The position numbers and the translations under genes were made by a program. The notes under the pieces were generated by a model. The model worked only from the letters and a program-made list of their open reading frames with translations. It made no database searches and had not been told where the DNA came from. Shown here one piece after another: positions 18,452 through 27,280 of a DNA stretch of 64,000 bases. Positions within the stretch are counted from its first letter, which is position 1. Every line of letters begins with the position of its first letter. Source of the DNA: Candidatus Cloacimonadota bacterium (lineage in GTDB: Bacteria > Muiribacteriota > UBA6191); contig JAGSHD010000019.1 of assembly GCA_023954715.1 (NCBI GenBank), positions 1 to 64,000 on the forward strand, given 5' to 3'.

Positions 18452-19956
18452 TACTTTACTCCCTTGTTTTGAGTCGAGGAAGCACCAAATTGATTTAACA
18501 TCATAGCAATTGGGGAATCATCATTTGTGAATACTTTTTGAATGGCGATCTTTTTATTAAAATGAAACTTTGCGAATTCTTTACCGTTTCCGAAACTCAG
18601 TACTTCCATTCGAAGTGCTTCTGCATCAGCTTTTTTTCGATTGAACTCTTCAATTAAATCTGCTTCACCCTTTGCCACAACAGTAGCCTTTTCAACTTCA
18701 GCAGTTTTAATATCTACTTTTGCAATAGCCAAGTTTTTATTGGAGTTTTTTAAAGCAATCGTTCGATTTCCTTTTACTTTTGTTAAAAGATTTCTTTTTA
18801 AAATAGTCTCTTCTACTCTAGCTTGAGATTGCTTAATTTCTTCTTTTCTTTTTGCTACTTGCGCATCAGACTTTACTTTTTCTATATCTTTTAATAATTT
18901 TTCACGAGTCTCTTTTTCAAGACCTCTTTTGTTAATAATCTCACGAAGGACCAACGGAGGAATAATTTTCTTAATTAACACACTAGAAATTAATATCCCG
19001 TGCTCCATAGCTTTGTTTTTTAGCATTTCTTTAAACTTAACTTGAATCTCTTGGCGAGCGTCCCCTGAGATGTACTCTCGAGCCAAAGATTTAGCACCGA
19101 TGATTCGGCAGTACGATCTAGCAAAAGGAACAATAATCTTATTTTGAACTTCTTCTAAAGATCCGATCCTAGCATAAACTTCAGAAGCACGCGTTGCATC
19201 TACTCTCCACTCTACTGTTGCTGTTAATTTAATCTCATAAGAGTCATAACTCATAAAACTAATTGCACTAGTATGATCAAAATCTGTTTTTTGTACTCTA
19301 ATATTATAAGGGATCACTTTGTTTACAAAAGGATTAATGTAGTATGTACCTGGGTTTTTTGTCTCTTTTTGAATCCCTCTTTTGCTTTTCACCGCCAGAT
19401 AATCAAATCCTGGGTGATCTTTACCTGTTTTATCAATAACAATACCTACATGACCTGCAGGTACTTCAGTTACTGGAAATTTAACTATTTTATAAGCATA
19501 AGGATTGATATTGTATTTACCTGGTTTTAAAACTTCTGCCACAACCCCTCTAGTATCTGTAGCCTTTGCAATATTTAAGTCAAGTGAACTAGCTAAGACA
19601 TCACCATTTGATAATGGCTTACCATATTGTCGAACCAAAACGCCTAACTCTTTTGCTTCAACTATAGTTGCTGGATAAATTTCTCTTTTCCAAACAAAAG
19701 AAGAAAACCAATGCCAACCTTCTGATTTAACATCATATTGAATCCCCTTTTCTGAAGGATCAATTGATACGATACTTCCTTGGGCTGGATTTTTTCCAAA
19801 CAATTTAGTTAATACTAAAATCTTATTTTGAGGAACATTGATTCGAAACCCTAAAACAAACCACAAAAGTGAGGCACCTATGACCGCCACTATAAACCCA
19901 ACAATAACCTTCTTAAGTTGGGTAACCGATACCGAACTAAAATTAGTTTCATTCAT
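18451..19956 (-). CDS. SPFH/band 7 protein with tandem pre-SPFH modules (upstream member)
   Basis: 501 residues, paralogue of the next gene. One N-terminal membrane helix (VIVGFIVAVIGASLLWFVLGF) precedes three modules: VPQNKILVLTKLFG ... SEGWHWF, VEAKELGVLVRQYG ... LKPGKYNINPYAY, and VPAGHVGIVIDKTG ... KNPGTYYINPF. The SPFH domain begins near residue 225 (SYDSYEIKLTATVEWRVD) and shows AREYISGDARQEIQ. A coiled coil with KADAEALRMEVLS and a short tail follow. AGGAG lies six bases before ATG. This gene is the operon's first. The exact role is unknown, but membrane quality control or stress protection is usual for the superfamily. Confidence 0.85.
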   Translation of the reverse strand: MNETNFSSVSVTQLKKVIVGFIVAVIGASLLWFVLGFRINVPQNKILVLTKLFGKNPAQGSIVSIDPSEKGIQYDVKSEGWHWFSSFVWKREIYPATIVEAKELGVLVRQYGKPLSNGDVLASSLDLNIAKATDTRGVVAEVLKPGKYNINPYAYKIVKFPVTEVPAGHVGIVIDKTGKDHPGFDYLAVKSKRGIQKETKNPGTYYINPFVNKVIPYNIRVQKTDFDHTSAISFMSYDSYEIKLTATVEWRVDATRASEVYARIGSLEEVQNKIIVPFARSYCRIIGAKSLAREYISGDARQEIQVKFKEMLKNKAMEHGILISSVLIKKIIPPLVLREIINKRGLEKETREKLLKDIEKVKSDAQVAKRKEEIKQSQARVEETILKRNLLTKVKGNRTIALKNSNKNLAIAKVDIKTAEVEKATVVAKGEADLIEEFNRKKADAEALRMEVLSFGNGKEFAKFHFNKKIAIQKVFTNDDSPIAMMLNQFGASSTQNKGVK

Positions 19957-20261
19957 TAACTTCTCCTAAAACTGTTTTATCTAAATTTTACTCATCTATT
20001 AATCATCTCATTTTTTTAATGATGGTACTAGAAGTCTTATATAAAAGCAAAGTTCCAATTACTTGATAAAATCTACAAAAAAACACATTTAACAATTGGA
20101 GTTTGATTATTTTATGACAAAAGTTGAATTATTCTTTTCTTGAGAAGATTAAATGGTTATATTAAACCTATTCAAACAAAAACGAGTTTTCTTGATAAAT
20201 TTAAAATAGCCATCCAGAAAAGCCATTTGCACTTGTGTATAAACCCTTTGAAAGTAGTTTC
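19957..20261. other. Divergent intergenic region (305 bp)
   Basis: AT-rich region between the SPFH operon and the adenylate cyclase gene. It must hold promoters for both. No convincing -35/-10 pair, hairpin or RNA gene could be singled out. A GTG codon at 20235 extends the cyclase frame but lacks a ribosome site. Confidence 0.5.
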
Positions 20262-22211
20262 ATGATAAAAAAAAATAAAATAATATTTTATAGTTTAGCG
20301 ATTCCAATTGGATGCTATTTATTAATTTCACTTATATTTTTACTATTTGCAGAAACACATATTCGTCTTGAAAATATATTCTTAGATCGTCTCTTTATCA
20401 ATCGATATGAAAAGCCTACTTTATCAGAAAATCAATCGGTAGTCCTCTCAAAAGATATTTCTACACTCGGCTTTGAGCCTATTATTGTAGTTACAATAGA
20501 CAAAAAAACTCTTGAAACTATGCCTACACTGGATCAGTTTAAAAGTGGCCCCTATAAAGACTTTAATACGCAAGCTTGGCCATACGATCGGCGAGTTACT
20601 GCTATGGCCATAGACAAGTTAAAGGCCCTTGGTGTACTAACAATAGGGATCGATTTACTTTTTATTCATGAACAATCAAAAGAAGCCGACCTTGCTCTAG
20701 CAAAATCTATTAAAGCTGCTGATAACGTGATTTTAGCATCCTTGTTTGAATCTAATAATAGCGGAGTTGTCTATAAAGAGCCTATTCCTATTTTAAAAGA
20801 AAGTGCTGCTGGTATCGGTTTTGTAAATGTCCCTGTAGATACAGATGGCATTCTAAGAAGAATGTTAATTTACTTAGAAAATCAACAAAGCCAAAAAGTT
20901 TCCTCGTTTTCTTTAAAATTATGGAACAACTTTCCTTTTAATAAAAACTTCTCCTTAGATAAGTCTTCTAAAGTTGATCAGCAATGGCATATTCCAAATA
21001 ATACCCCAAACTTCCCTAGTAAAAAAATTCATCTTGCCAATGATACCACGAGTCAGGATAAATTTATCATCAACTATAGAGGACCTGTTGATACATATCC
21101 TAATGTAAGCTATTGCGATCTTTTTGATGACTCTCAAACAGACAAGCTTAAAAAAGTTTTTAAAGGTAAAATCGTCTTAATTGGACTAAACCATCCTGGA
21201 TTACAAGATATGTATCCAACTCCATTTTATGTCTACGACAGAAAGCAGACCAGTGGAGTAGAGATCCATGCCAATGCACTATATACACTTTTAAGCGATA
21301 AACTACCTTCAATTAAAAAACTTGGACATCTTGAAAACTTTTTTATCTTTTATCTATTAGCTTGTATCCTCACTTTAGGTACGGGTTTTCTAGCTATTAG
21401 ATACTCCCTACCTCTTTTAATTATTGAACTCTTAAGTTACTGGATTTTTGTTCACTTTTTATTTAAGTCACATTATTTAGCAGCTATAGCACCAACATTA
21501 ATCGCTATATGTGCTAGTTATGTTTGCGTGATTACAGCTAGAATGATGGCTAGAGAACAAGAAAAATCTGTGATTCGTAAAGTATTTAATCAATATGTTT
21601 CTAACCAAGTTGTGGATCAGTTACTTCTAAATCCAGAAAATTTAGCGATGGGTGGTGGAAGCCTTGAAATCACAACTCTATTTTCTGATGTTAGAGGTTT
21701 TACTACAATGTCAGAAAATAAAACACCTGAACAAGTAGTGGACATATTAAACACCTATTTTGAACTCATGGTGGCTATTATCTCTAAATACAACGGAACC
21801 ATCAATAAATTTATTGGGGATGCCATTATGGTTTTATATGGTGCCCCACCCATGCCCGATAATGATCCACAAGTCCAGGCCATAAATGCAGTCAAAACTG
21901 CTGTTGAAATGCAAGAAACCATTAAAGCAAATACAGACCCAAAGCTAAAATTACTCAATATTGGGATAGGTATTACTACTGGGTTTTCTGTTGTAGGAAA
22001 CATTGGAGCTAAAAAGCACAAAGATTATACCGCTATTGGTGACAAGATAAATTTAGCCGCACGTTTAGAAAGTAAAGCAAAAGCCTTTGATGTGATCATC
22101 GATGCAAACACTTATGAATATTGTAAGGATGAGTTTTCATTTGAAGAACTCGAACCTTTTCAAGTAAAAGGAAAACAAGAGATCATTAAAGCCTATAGAG
22201 TACTATTTTGA
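20262..22211 (+). CDS. CHASE2-domain class III adenylate cyclase
   Basis: 649 residues from ATG at 20262 (the GTG at 20235 has no ribosome site). Order: N-terminal transmembrane helix, a CHASE2 extracytoplasmic sensor (about 55-350, with FDxLF-like IGIDLLFIHEQSKE and KGKIVLIGL), three transmembrane helices (about 355-440), then a class III cyclase domain (about 460-640). The catalytic features are present: FSDVRGFT with the first metal Asp, KFIGDAIM with the second Asp and the adenine-selecting Lys, and KDYTAIGDKINLAARLE with the second adenine-selecting Asp. Hence cAMP rather than cGMP is expected. The signal sensed is unknown. A double cyclic-nucleotide-binding protein at 44033-45466 is a candidate receptor. 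Confidence 0.95.
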   Translation: MIKKNKIIFYSLAIPIGCYLLISLIFLLFAETHIRLENIFLDRLFINRYEKPTLSENQSVVLSKDISTLGFEPIIVVTIDKKTLETMPTLDQFKSGPYKDFNTQAWPYDRRVTAMAIDKLKALGVLTIGIDLLFIHEQSKEADLALAKSIKAADNVILASLFESNNSGVVYKEPIPILKESAAGIGFVNVPVDTDGILRRMLIYLENQQSQKVSSFSLKLWNNFPFNKNFSLDKSSKVDQQWHIPNNTPNFPSKKIHLANDTTSQDKFIINYRGPVDTYPNVSYCDLFDDSQTDKLKKVFKGKIVLIGLNHPGLQDMYPTPFYVYDRKQTSGVEIHANALYTLLSDKLPSIKKLGHLENFFIFYLLACILTLGTGFLAIRYSLPLLIIELLSYWIFVHFLFKSHYLAAIAPTLIAICASYVCVITARMMAREQEKSVIRKVFNQYVSNQVVDQLLLNPENLAMGGGSLEITTLFSDVRGFTTMSENKTPEQVVDILNTYFELMVAIISKYNGTINKFIGDAIMVLYGAPPMPDNDPQVQAINAVKTAVEMQETIKANTDPKLKLLNIGIGITTGFSVVGNIGAKKHKDYTAIGDKINLAARLESKAKAFDVIIDANTYEYCKDEFSFEELEPFQVKGKQEIIKAYRVLF

Positions 22212-22334
22212 TTTCTGAAAATATCATTAATTGTTTCAATAACTAAACGTATTTGTAAAAAAACATGCCTTTGGGTATTCTAGGCTGAAAATCAAACACT
22301 CCATCCAAATCATATTATATATAAAAGAGCACTT

Positions 22335-23453
22335 ATGCACTATCCAGATATTTTAAACAAAGCAGTTAATGATCAAGAAATTTCCTTTGATGAAGGTGTA
22401 TATCTTTACAAAGAAGCACCTCTAGAAGCATTACAAGAAGCGGCAAATCAGATTCGTATTAAAAAGACTAACCCAAGTGAAGTCACTTATTTAATCGATA
22501 GAAACATAAACTATACAAATGTATGCATAACTAATTGTAAATTCTGCAATTTTTACCGAACAGGTGACCATGAAGGCGCCTATGTTTTATCTAAAGACAT
22601 TTTACGACAAAAGATTGAAGAAACAATCGCAGTAGGCGGAACTCGAATTTTAATGCAAGGTGGACATCACCCTGACTTAAAACTAGATTGGTATTTAGAT
22701 ATCCTATCATGGCTTCGAAAAGAGTTTCCTAGTATTGAATTAGACTGCTTTTCTCCATCTGAAATCGATAACTTGTGTGTATTAGAAAACCAAGATGCTG
22801 AAACCATCTTGAAAGCTTTGATTGGCGCAGGGTTACAAGGACTTCCTGGTGGCGGTGCTGAGTTACTTGATGACGAAATTCGACAAAAAGTTAGCCCAAA
22901 AAAAATCTCTGGTCCAAGATGGCTAGAAATCATGGAAATTGCTCATAAATTAGGATTAAAGACGTCCTCTTCTATGGTAATTGGCTTTGGCGAAAAAGTT
23001 GAAAACAGAATCAAACATTTTCAATTGCTTCGGGATCAACAAAAAGAGTCTTTAAAAAAGTACAATAATGCTTTTATTGCTTTTATAGCATGGCCTTTAC
23101 AATACGAGTTAACTCCACTAGGTAAGCAAAGTCAAAACGAAGGCAAACTAGGAGCTACCAAAGAAGATTATCTAAGAAACCTAGCCATGGCCCGAATCTT
23201 TTTAAATCCATACTATACAAATATCCAAGCTTCATGGCCTACAATGGGCTTTAAAGTAGCCCAAGAAGCATTGTCTTATGGTGCAAATGACTTTGGTTCA
23301 ACCATGCTTGAAGAAAATGTAGTATCTCAAGCTAGTACTAAAACTCATAAGTACATTTTAGTTGATGATATCTGTAAATTGATTACTGAAGCTGGCTATA
23401 CTCCCATACAAAGAGTCACGGATTATAGCAAAGCACAAAGTAGTCACAGTTAA
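22335..23453 (+). CDS. mqnC: MqnC, dehypoxanthine futalosine cyclase (radical SAM)
   Basis: 372 residues, normal for MqnC. The radical-SAM cluster motif is CITNCKFC (residues about 64-71). Next come ILMQGGHHPDLKLDWY, which is characteristic of MqnC and separates it from CofH and MqnE, and SSMVIGFGE. MqnC cyclises dehypoxanthine futalosine to cyclic dehypoxanthine futalosine in the futalosine route to menaquinone. Its partners MqnA, MqnB, MqnD and MqnE are absent here. It follows the cyclase gene by about 120 bases and ends before a strong terminator. It is probably its own transcription unit. The upstream AAGAG is a weak ribosome site. Confidence 0.92.
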   Translation: MHYPDILNKAVNDQEISFDEGVYLYKEAPLEALQEAANQIRIKKTNPSEVTYLIDRNINYTNVCITNCKFCNFYRTGDHEGAYVLSKDILRQKIEETIAVGGTRILMQGGHHPDLKLDWYLDILSWLRKEFPSIELDCFSPSEIDNLCVLENQDAETILKALIGAGLQGLPGGGAELLDDEIRQKVSPKKISGPRWLEIMEIAHKLGLKTSSSMVIGFGEKVENRIKHFQLLRDQQKESLKKYNNAFIAFIAWPLQYELTPLGKQSQNEGKLGATKEDYLRNLAMARIFLNPYYTNIQASWPTMGFKVAQEALSYGANDFGSTMLEENVVSQASTKTHKYILVDDICKLITEAGYTPIQRVTDYSKAQSSHS

Positions 23454-23473
23454 TATTAATCCAGTTTTCTACA

Positions 23474-23511
23474 AAAAGCCCGACAAAAAATCATAGTTTT
23501 GTTGGGCTTTT
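23474..23511 (+). terminator. Rho-independent terminator after mqnC
   Basis: A 15-bp stem with one G-U pair (AAAAGCCCGACAAAA and TTTTGTTGGGCTTTT) followed by a T-rich run, 20 bases after the mqnC stop. Confidence 0.9.
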
Positions 23512-23678
23512 GTTTTAAATAAATTAACCTTTTATCAGCAAAACAAGCAAAAATCATTATGTAAATGTACTTAAATCACGAATTGTAAGGCTTTTTTTTA
23601 AATAGTTCAGTAATTCTTGAAACTTTTCAATCAAAGCATACGTATAAAAAGGTGTTACTTTAATTTGGGAGAACTCCA

Positions 23679-25259
23679 ATGAATAATTTAAAAATGCGTA
23701 AACTTATAACATGTGTCGGAATTTTTTCTTGCTTTAGCATATCGCCTATCATAGCTGGAGACGACTTAATGGACCGTTTAATTATTAACGGTAGTGACTC
23801 TTCTGTTCGAAATACTGGTTTAGTTGTTGGTGATTATGACAATACAGTTTCTAATAGAACAGGTGAAGTAGATACTTCAAATCCATATATCGGAAAATTA
23901 CACAGAGTTTTTGATTGTGGCTATAACCCTTCTAATGATCACAAAATGTTTACTGAAAGAGTAGCAGAAGGTGTTAATCTATATAAGTCTCAAGGGGTAA
24001 CCGAATACTCAAATAAATACTCTATGTTTAAATCAATCACGGACTACCTACCAGGTGGAGCAATGGGATACGATGGCGGTAAGCCCGTTATTGCAATGTT
24101 CACTGGTTCAAAGCAAGTGTTTTTAATCTACCGAGTCTACGAATCAAAAGACGGCAGATCAAAGCTACTTTGTTATTATAATTCACAGGGTAAAATTGGC
24201 CATGGAGGAAGAGGTTTCGAAGAAGCTAAATTCATCTTACATGGTTTTAAAAGAAGAAACGGATTTTTATTTGTTAGTGGGTCTTCAAAAAAAGAAGTCA
24301 AGTTTGGCTTAATTGATCCAGCGAATGATTATACAGGTGCATCAGATATTAACTCTGGCATGAAAGACTACAAAGACACTGTTGGTCAAGTTGACTCAAT
24401 CATGGGTAATACCGATGGTGATTGGGAGAAAAACACTCCTCATCCAGACAATATCGAGTACGGTGAAAATCAAGTTGAAGGTAAAGTAAAAAGTACAAGC
24501 GACATGTTTTCAAGCATCATGGAGCCTGTAATGTTTGGCGCTAAAATTGGTATGGGCGCTTACATGCTAAAACAAGTTTTCAAAAAAGATAAAGATGACG
24601 ATGATGACGATCAGTGGGATAATGGATACGGCGACCCTTATGGTGGCGGTATGGGTTACGGTGGTGGAATGGACTACGGTAACGGATCTATCATGGGCGG
24701 TGGCGGTATGGGCTACCCAGGACAAATGCCTGGAATGTATCCTGGAGCATATCCATCTACTGGCGGATACCCTGGTGCTTACCCTGGAATGACTCCTCCT
24801 TACCAACAAGGTGGATATCCTGGTGCTTATCCTGGACAAATGCCTCCAAATTATTCTAACTATCCTGGTGCTTATCCATCTACAGGTGGATATCCAAATA
24901 TGCAGATGCCTCCTCAAAATTACCCTGGATCTAACCCATCCAACGGATACAACGGAAGCAATGGCGGACAATACCCACCACAGCAACAATATCCTGGAAG
25001 CTACCCTTCTAATGGATATAATGGTAGTACAGGTGGATATGATGGCAGTGGTGTAAACCCTGGTGGCATGTATGATCAGCCAATGAATGGACTTCCAGCG
25101 TATGTTCCTGGAGGCGGTAGTAATTACCCACTTCCTGGAAACAATGCGCCTATGGCTCCATTATCACCATCATCTTCAAATACAGGATCAACAAACTCTT
25201 ACGGTTTAGATCAAACAATAACTCAAAATAATAACTCCTTTCTAGGAACAATCCAATAA
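23679..25259 (+). CDS. Secreted protein with Gly/Pro/Tyr-rich repeat tail
   Basis: 526 residues. A signal peptide (MRKLITCVGIFSCFSISPIIAG) precedes an unrecognised domain to about residue 300 (KQVFLIYRVYESKDGRSKLL). There is a short amphipathic stretch (MFGAKIGMGAYMLKQVFK), then an acidic run (DKDDDDDDQWD) and a low-complexity tail of about 200 residues. Four copies of YPGAYP and related MPP/GGY/NGYNGS units repeat there. The start has GGGAG upstream. The tail resembles the compositional style of adhesive or matrix proteins, but no family match is claimed. A second low-complexity secreted protein follows 27 bases later. The two probably form an operon. Confidence 0.75.
   Translation: MNNLKMRKLITCVGIFSCFSISPIIAGDDLMDRLIINGSDSSVRNTGLVVGDYDNTVSNRTGEVDTSNPYIGKLHRVFDCGYNPSNDHKMFTERVAEGVNLYKSQGVTEYSNKYSMFKSITDYLPGGAMGYDGGKPVIAMFTGSKQVFLIYRVYESKDGRSKLLCYYNSQGKIGHGGRGFEEAKFILHGFKRRNGFLFVSGSSKKEVKFGLIDPANDYTGASDINSGMKDYKDTVGQVDSIMGNTDGDWEKNTPHPDNIEYGENQVEGKVKSTSDMFSSIMEPVMFGAKIGMGAYMLKQVFKKDKDDDDDDQWDNGYGDPYGGGMGYGGGMDYGNGSIMGGGGMGYPGQMPGMYPGAYPSTGGYPGAYPGMTPPYQQGGYPGAYPGQMPPNYSNYPGAYPSTGGYPNMQMPPQNYPGSNPSNGYNGSNGGQYPPQQQYPGSYPSNGYNGSTGGYDGSGVNPGGMYDQPMNGLPAYVPGGGSNYPLPGNNAPMAPLSPSSSNTGSTNSYGLDQTITQNNNSFLGTIQ
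24640..25060 (+). repeat. Imperfect tandem Gly/Pro/Tyr codon repeat
   Basis: Within the 526-residue secreted protein the DNA is made of degenerate repeats of ccnGGnGCnTAtCC and ggnggnatgggn type units. Four YPGAYP copies occur between about 24736 and 24880, the others vary. Confidence 0.75.
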
Positions 25260-25286
25260 CAAGTGATTTAATCATTTGGAGGAATA

Positions 25287-26069
25287 ATGAAATCTTTAAA
25301 ATTAATAGTAAGCTTGGGACTTTTAGCATTAAATAGCACTTTTGCAAATCAAACTCCCCTGCATAAGTACAAGTTAATCTTGAACTCTACAGAAAGTGAA
25401 AAAGTTGTTAAAGATAAACTTTTTAAGTCTATTTTAATGGATTTAAAAGAAAATCAGATTCGACATGCTAAAAAACTGCAAAAATGGGATGACAAACGCT
25501 TACTTGAACATCACGGTAAATTAGATTCTAGTGAAGTTAGTAAAGAAACTGAAATCAACCCTAACTTAGTTCGTGCAAAAATCATGAAAAAGATGTTAGA
25601 CCGTTCGAAAGTAATGGCTAGAAACATTTCTGTTAAAATCAAAGAGGCTTCTCTTCTTGATTTAAAAGCAAACTTGGTTCAAACAATTAAGCTTGATTCA
25701 GAGTTAAAAGTAAAAGCTGTTGATGGTTACAATACTCTTCAAGAAGAGATAAAAGCAAACCCAGAAAACAAACCAGCTGCACCTTATGTTTATCCAGGTT
25801 ACTATAACTCTTACAGTTACTATGGTTACAACTATTATAACAGCTACAATAGTTATAATTATAATAACTACTCCGCTTACAACAGGAGAAACTTCTACTA
25901 TCAACCAGTATGGAATGGAAGAAACTACTCTTATGTAAGAAATACTTATAATCCAGGATATTATAACAACTATTATTACCCTAGATATAACAGAACTTCT
26001 AGATTACTATCCACTGGAATATTTGGCCTTGCTGCTGTAGGATCATTTGTTGATTGGTTATTTGAATAG
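25287..26069 (+). CDS. Secreted Tyr/Asn-rich protein
   Basis: 260 residues. Signal peptide (LKLIVSLGLLALNSTFA) then a charged helical region (about 25-155, ENQIRHAKKLQKWDD and SKVMARNISVKIKEASLLD). A tail of about 70 residues (roughly 165-235) is dominated by Tyr and Asn (YNSYSYYGYNYYNSYNSYN), ending in SRLLSTGIFGLAAVGSFVDWLFE, which may insert in a membrane. GGAGG lies in front of the ATG. It is co-directional with the Gly/Pro/Tyr-rich protein 27 bases upstream. The Tyr-rich composition could allow crosslinking or self-assembly, but this is inference. A bidirectional terminator follows. Confidence 0.75.
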   Translation: MKSLKLIVSLGLLALNSTFANQTPLHKYKLILNSTESEKVVKDKLFKSILMDLKENQIRHAKKLQKWDDKRLLEHHGKLDSSEVSKETEINPNLVRAKIMKKMLDRSKVMARNISVKIKEASLLDLKANLVQTIKLDSELKVKAVDGYNTLQEEIKANPENKPAAPYVYPGYYNSYSYYGYNYYNSYNSYNYNNYSAYNRRNFYYQPVWNGRNYSYVRNTYNPGYYNNYYYPRYNRTSRLLSTGIFGLAAVGSFVDWLFE

Positions 26070-26088
26070 AGTATCTAGTTCAAAGCAT

Positions 26089-26124
26089 AAAAAAAAGACT
26101 TCATAAAAATGAAGTCTTTTTTTT
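26089..26124. terminator. Bidirectional terminator
   Basis: A 16-bp perfect stem (AAAAAAAAGACTTCAT, four-base loop) flanked by A and T runs serves the Tyr/Asn-rich protein gene and the convergent DUF2225 gene. Confidence 0.9.
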
Positions 26125-26138
26125 ATACCCTGAAAGTT

Positions 26139-26852
26139 TTACTTCCAAAACTCGGGTGGCTCGCCTTCTTTAATTCCAGAAAGCATATCTCTACAGTATT
26201 TTAAAAACTTTGGATCCCCTTGCATTTCTTTGTTGGTAATTACTTTCATGAAATACTCTTGAGCTTTTTGGTCATCCCCTGTTCTACGGTGAAGTTCACC
26301 CATGGTAAAGACTAATCCAGTTTCTCCCATTTTTCCGATTTGGGGCTCCATTTCTTTCTCGTAGGCGTCCTCATAGCGATGTAAAGCCATTTGCATATAT
26401 TTTAGCTCTAGATCTTTTTCACCAAGTGAACGATATATCCAAGCTATTTTATAAAAGTAGGACGCAAACTTAGCTGCTGATACACCTTTTCTAGCTTGAA
26501 GAGTAACCAATGCTAGTTTTATCGCAAGAATCCCCATATCAGGAGTACGAGCTACATCTGTTGCTAATGCACTTCCTAGTTTCTTACGTACAGGCTCTAA
26601 TTTTTTAAACAATTTTTCATTCAAATCTGATGTATCTAAAAAAACCTCTTTTTTATAAGCGGCATAAAAGCAATTAGGACAGACCCAAACTTCATATACC
26701 ATAGGGTTAACACCCTCATATTTTTTTGCTAAATCCGTGTAGACTTCTTGAAATTTTACACGATTTAACCATACGTTTTCAACTTTAAAATCTGTTTTGC
26801 AAAGTGGACACTGTGCGTCCCCCTTCCAAATAATTGGTTTTTCTTCGGCCAT
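26139..26852 (-). CDS. DUF2225 protein with zinc-ribbon-like cysteines
   Basis: 237 residues. Two Cys pairs in the N-terminus (AQCPLCK near residue 14 and WVCPNCFYAAYK near residue 59) form a zinc-ribbon-like site typical of DUF2225. After them come helical TPR-like repeats (about 125-220, KFASYFYKIAWIYRSLGEKD, TMGELHRRTGDDQKAQEYF). There is no signal peptide. GGAG is four bases before ATG. The family is widespread and uncharacterised. It lies alone, divergent from the PLD-family gene and convergent with the preceding secreted protein. The function remains unknown. Confidence 0.8.
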   Translation of the reverse strand: MAEEKPIIWKGDAQCPLCKTDFKVENVWLNRVKFQEVYTDLAKKYEGVNPMVYEVWVCPNCFYAAYKKEVFLDTSDLNEKLFKKLEPVRKKLGSALATDVARTPDMGILAIKLALVTLQARKGVSAAKFASYFYKIAWIYRSLGEKDLELKYMQMALHRYEDAYEKEMEPQIGKMGETGLVFTMGELHRRTGDDQKAQEYFMKVITNKEMQGDPKFLKYCRDMLSGIKEGEPPEFWK

Positions 26853-27280
26853 ATATCTCCAAGTATGGTAGTAAAAATTACTCTAAAACTTTACTTAAAC
26901 CATAGTTATATACCAAAAAGATTTATATTAAATAATATAAACCTTTTTACATTTAGTATAACATTCGATAAATTAGCGCAATTATATTATATCAGCTCTA
27001 GTTAAAGCAAAACTAATCATGTAATTTTGTATAAATTTTGTATAATACAATCAAAACTATAATAATCATCAGATAATTTTGTTTGATGACTGAATCATAA
27101 TATTCAATTTGATCAATACATTTACATTAAATGAAAAAAACTCCCACTTAATGAAACTACTATGCAACTTTTAATGTATTAGTTCGTAGTGATTACAAGT
27201 AAGTATAAAAAAGCGCTGTATACAAAATATATTATATTATTAATACTTTTGTATCTTATATAAATAACGAGAGATATATT
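26853..27280. other. AT-rich divergent intergenic region (428 bp)
   Basis: Very AT-rich region between the DUF2225 gene and the PLD-family gene. The most promoter-like element is TATAAT at 27041-27046, which lacks a good -35 and would give a long (about 230 base) leader. The 8-base palindrome TGTATACA lies near 27220. No gene or RNA signature was seen. Confidence 0.5.

Noticed and set aside
24567-24989. Antisense open frame of 140 codons across the Gly/Pro/Tyr repeat
   Set aside because: It is a shadow of the repeat-rich coding strand, with Arg/Ser/Thr-rich low-complexity translation.
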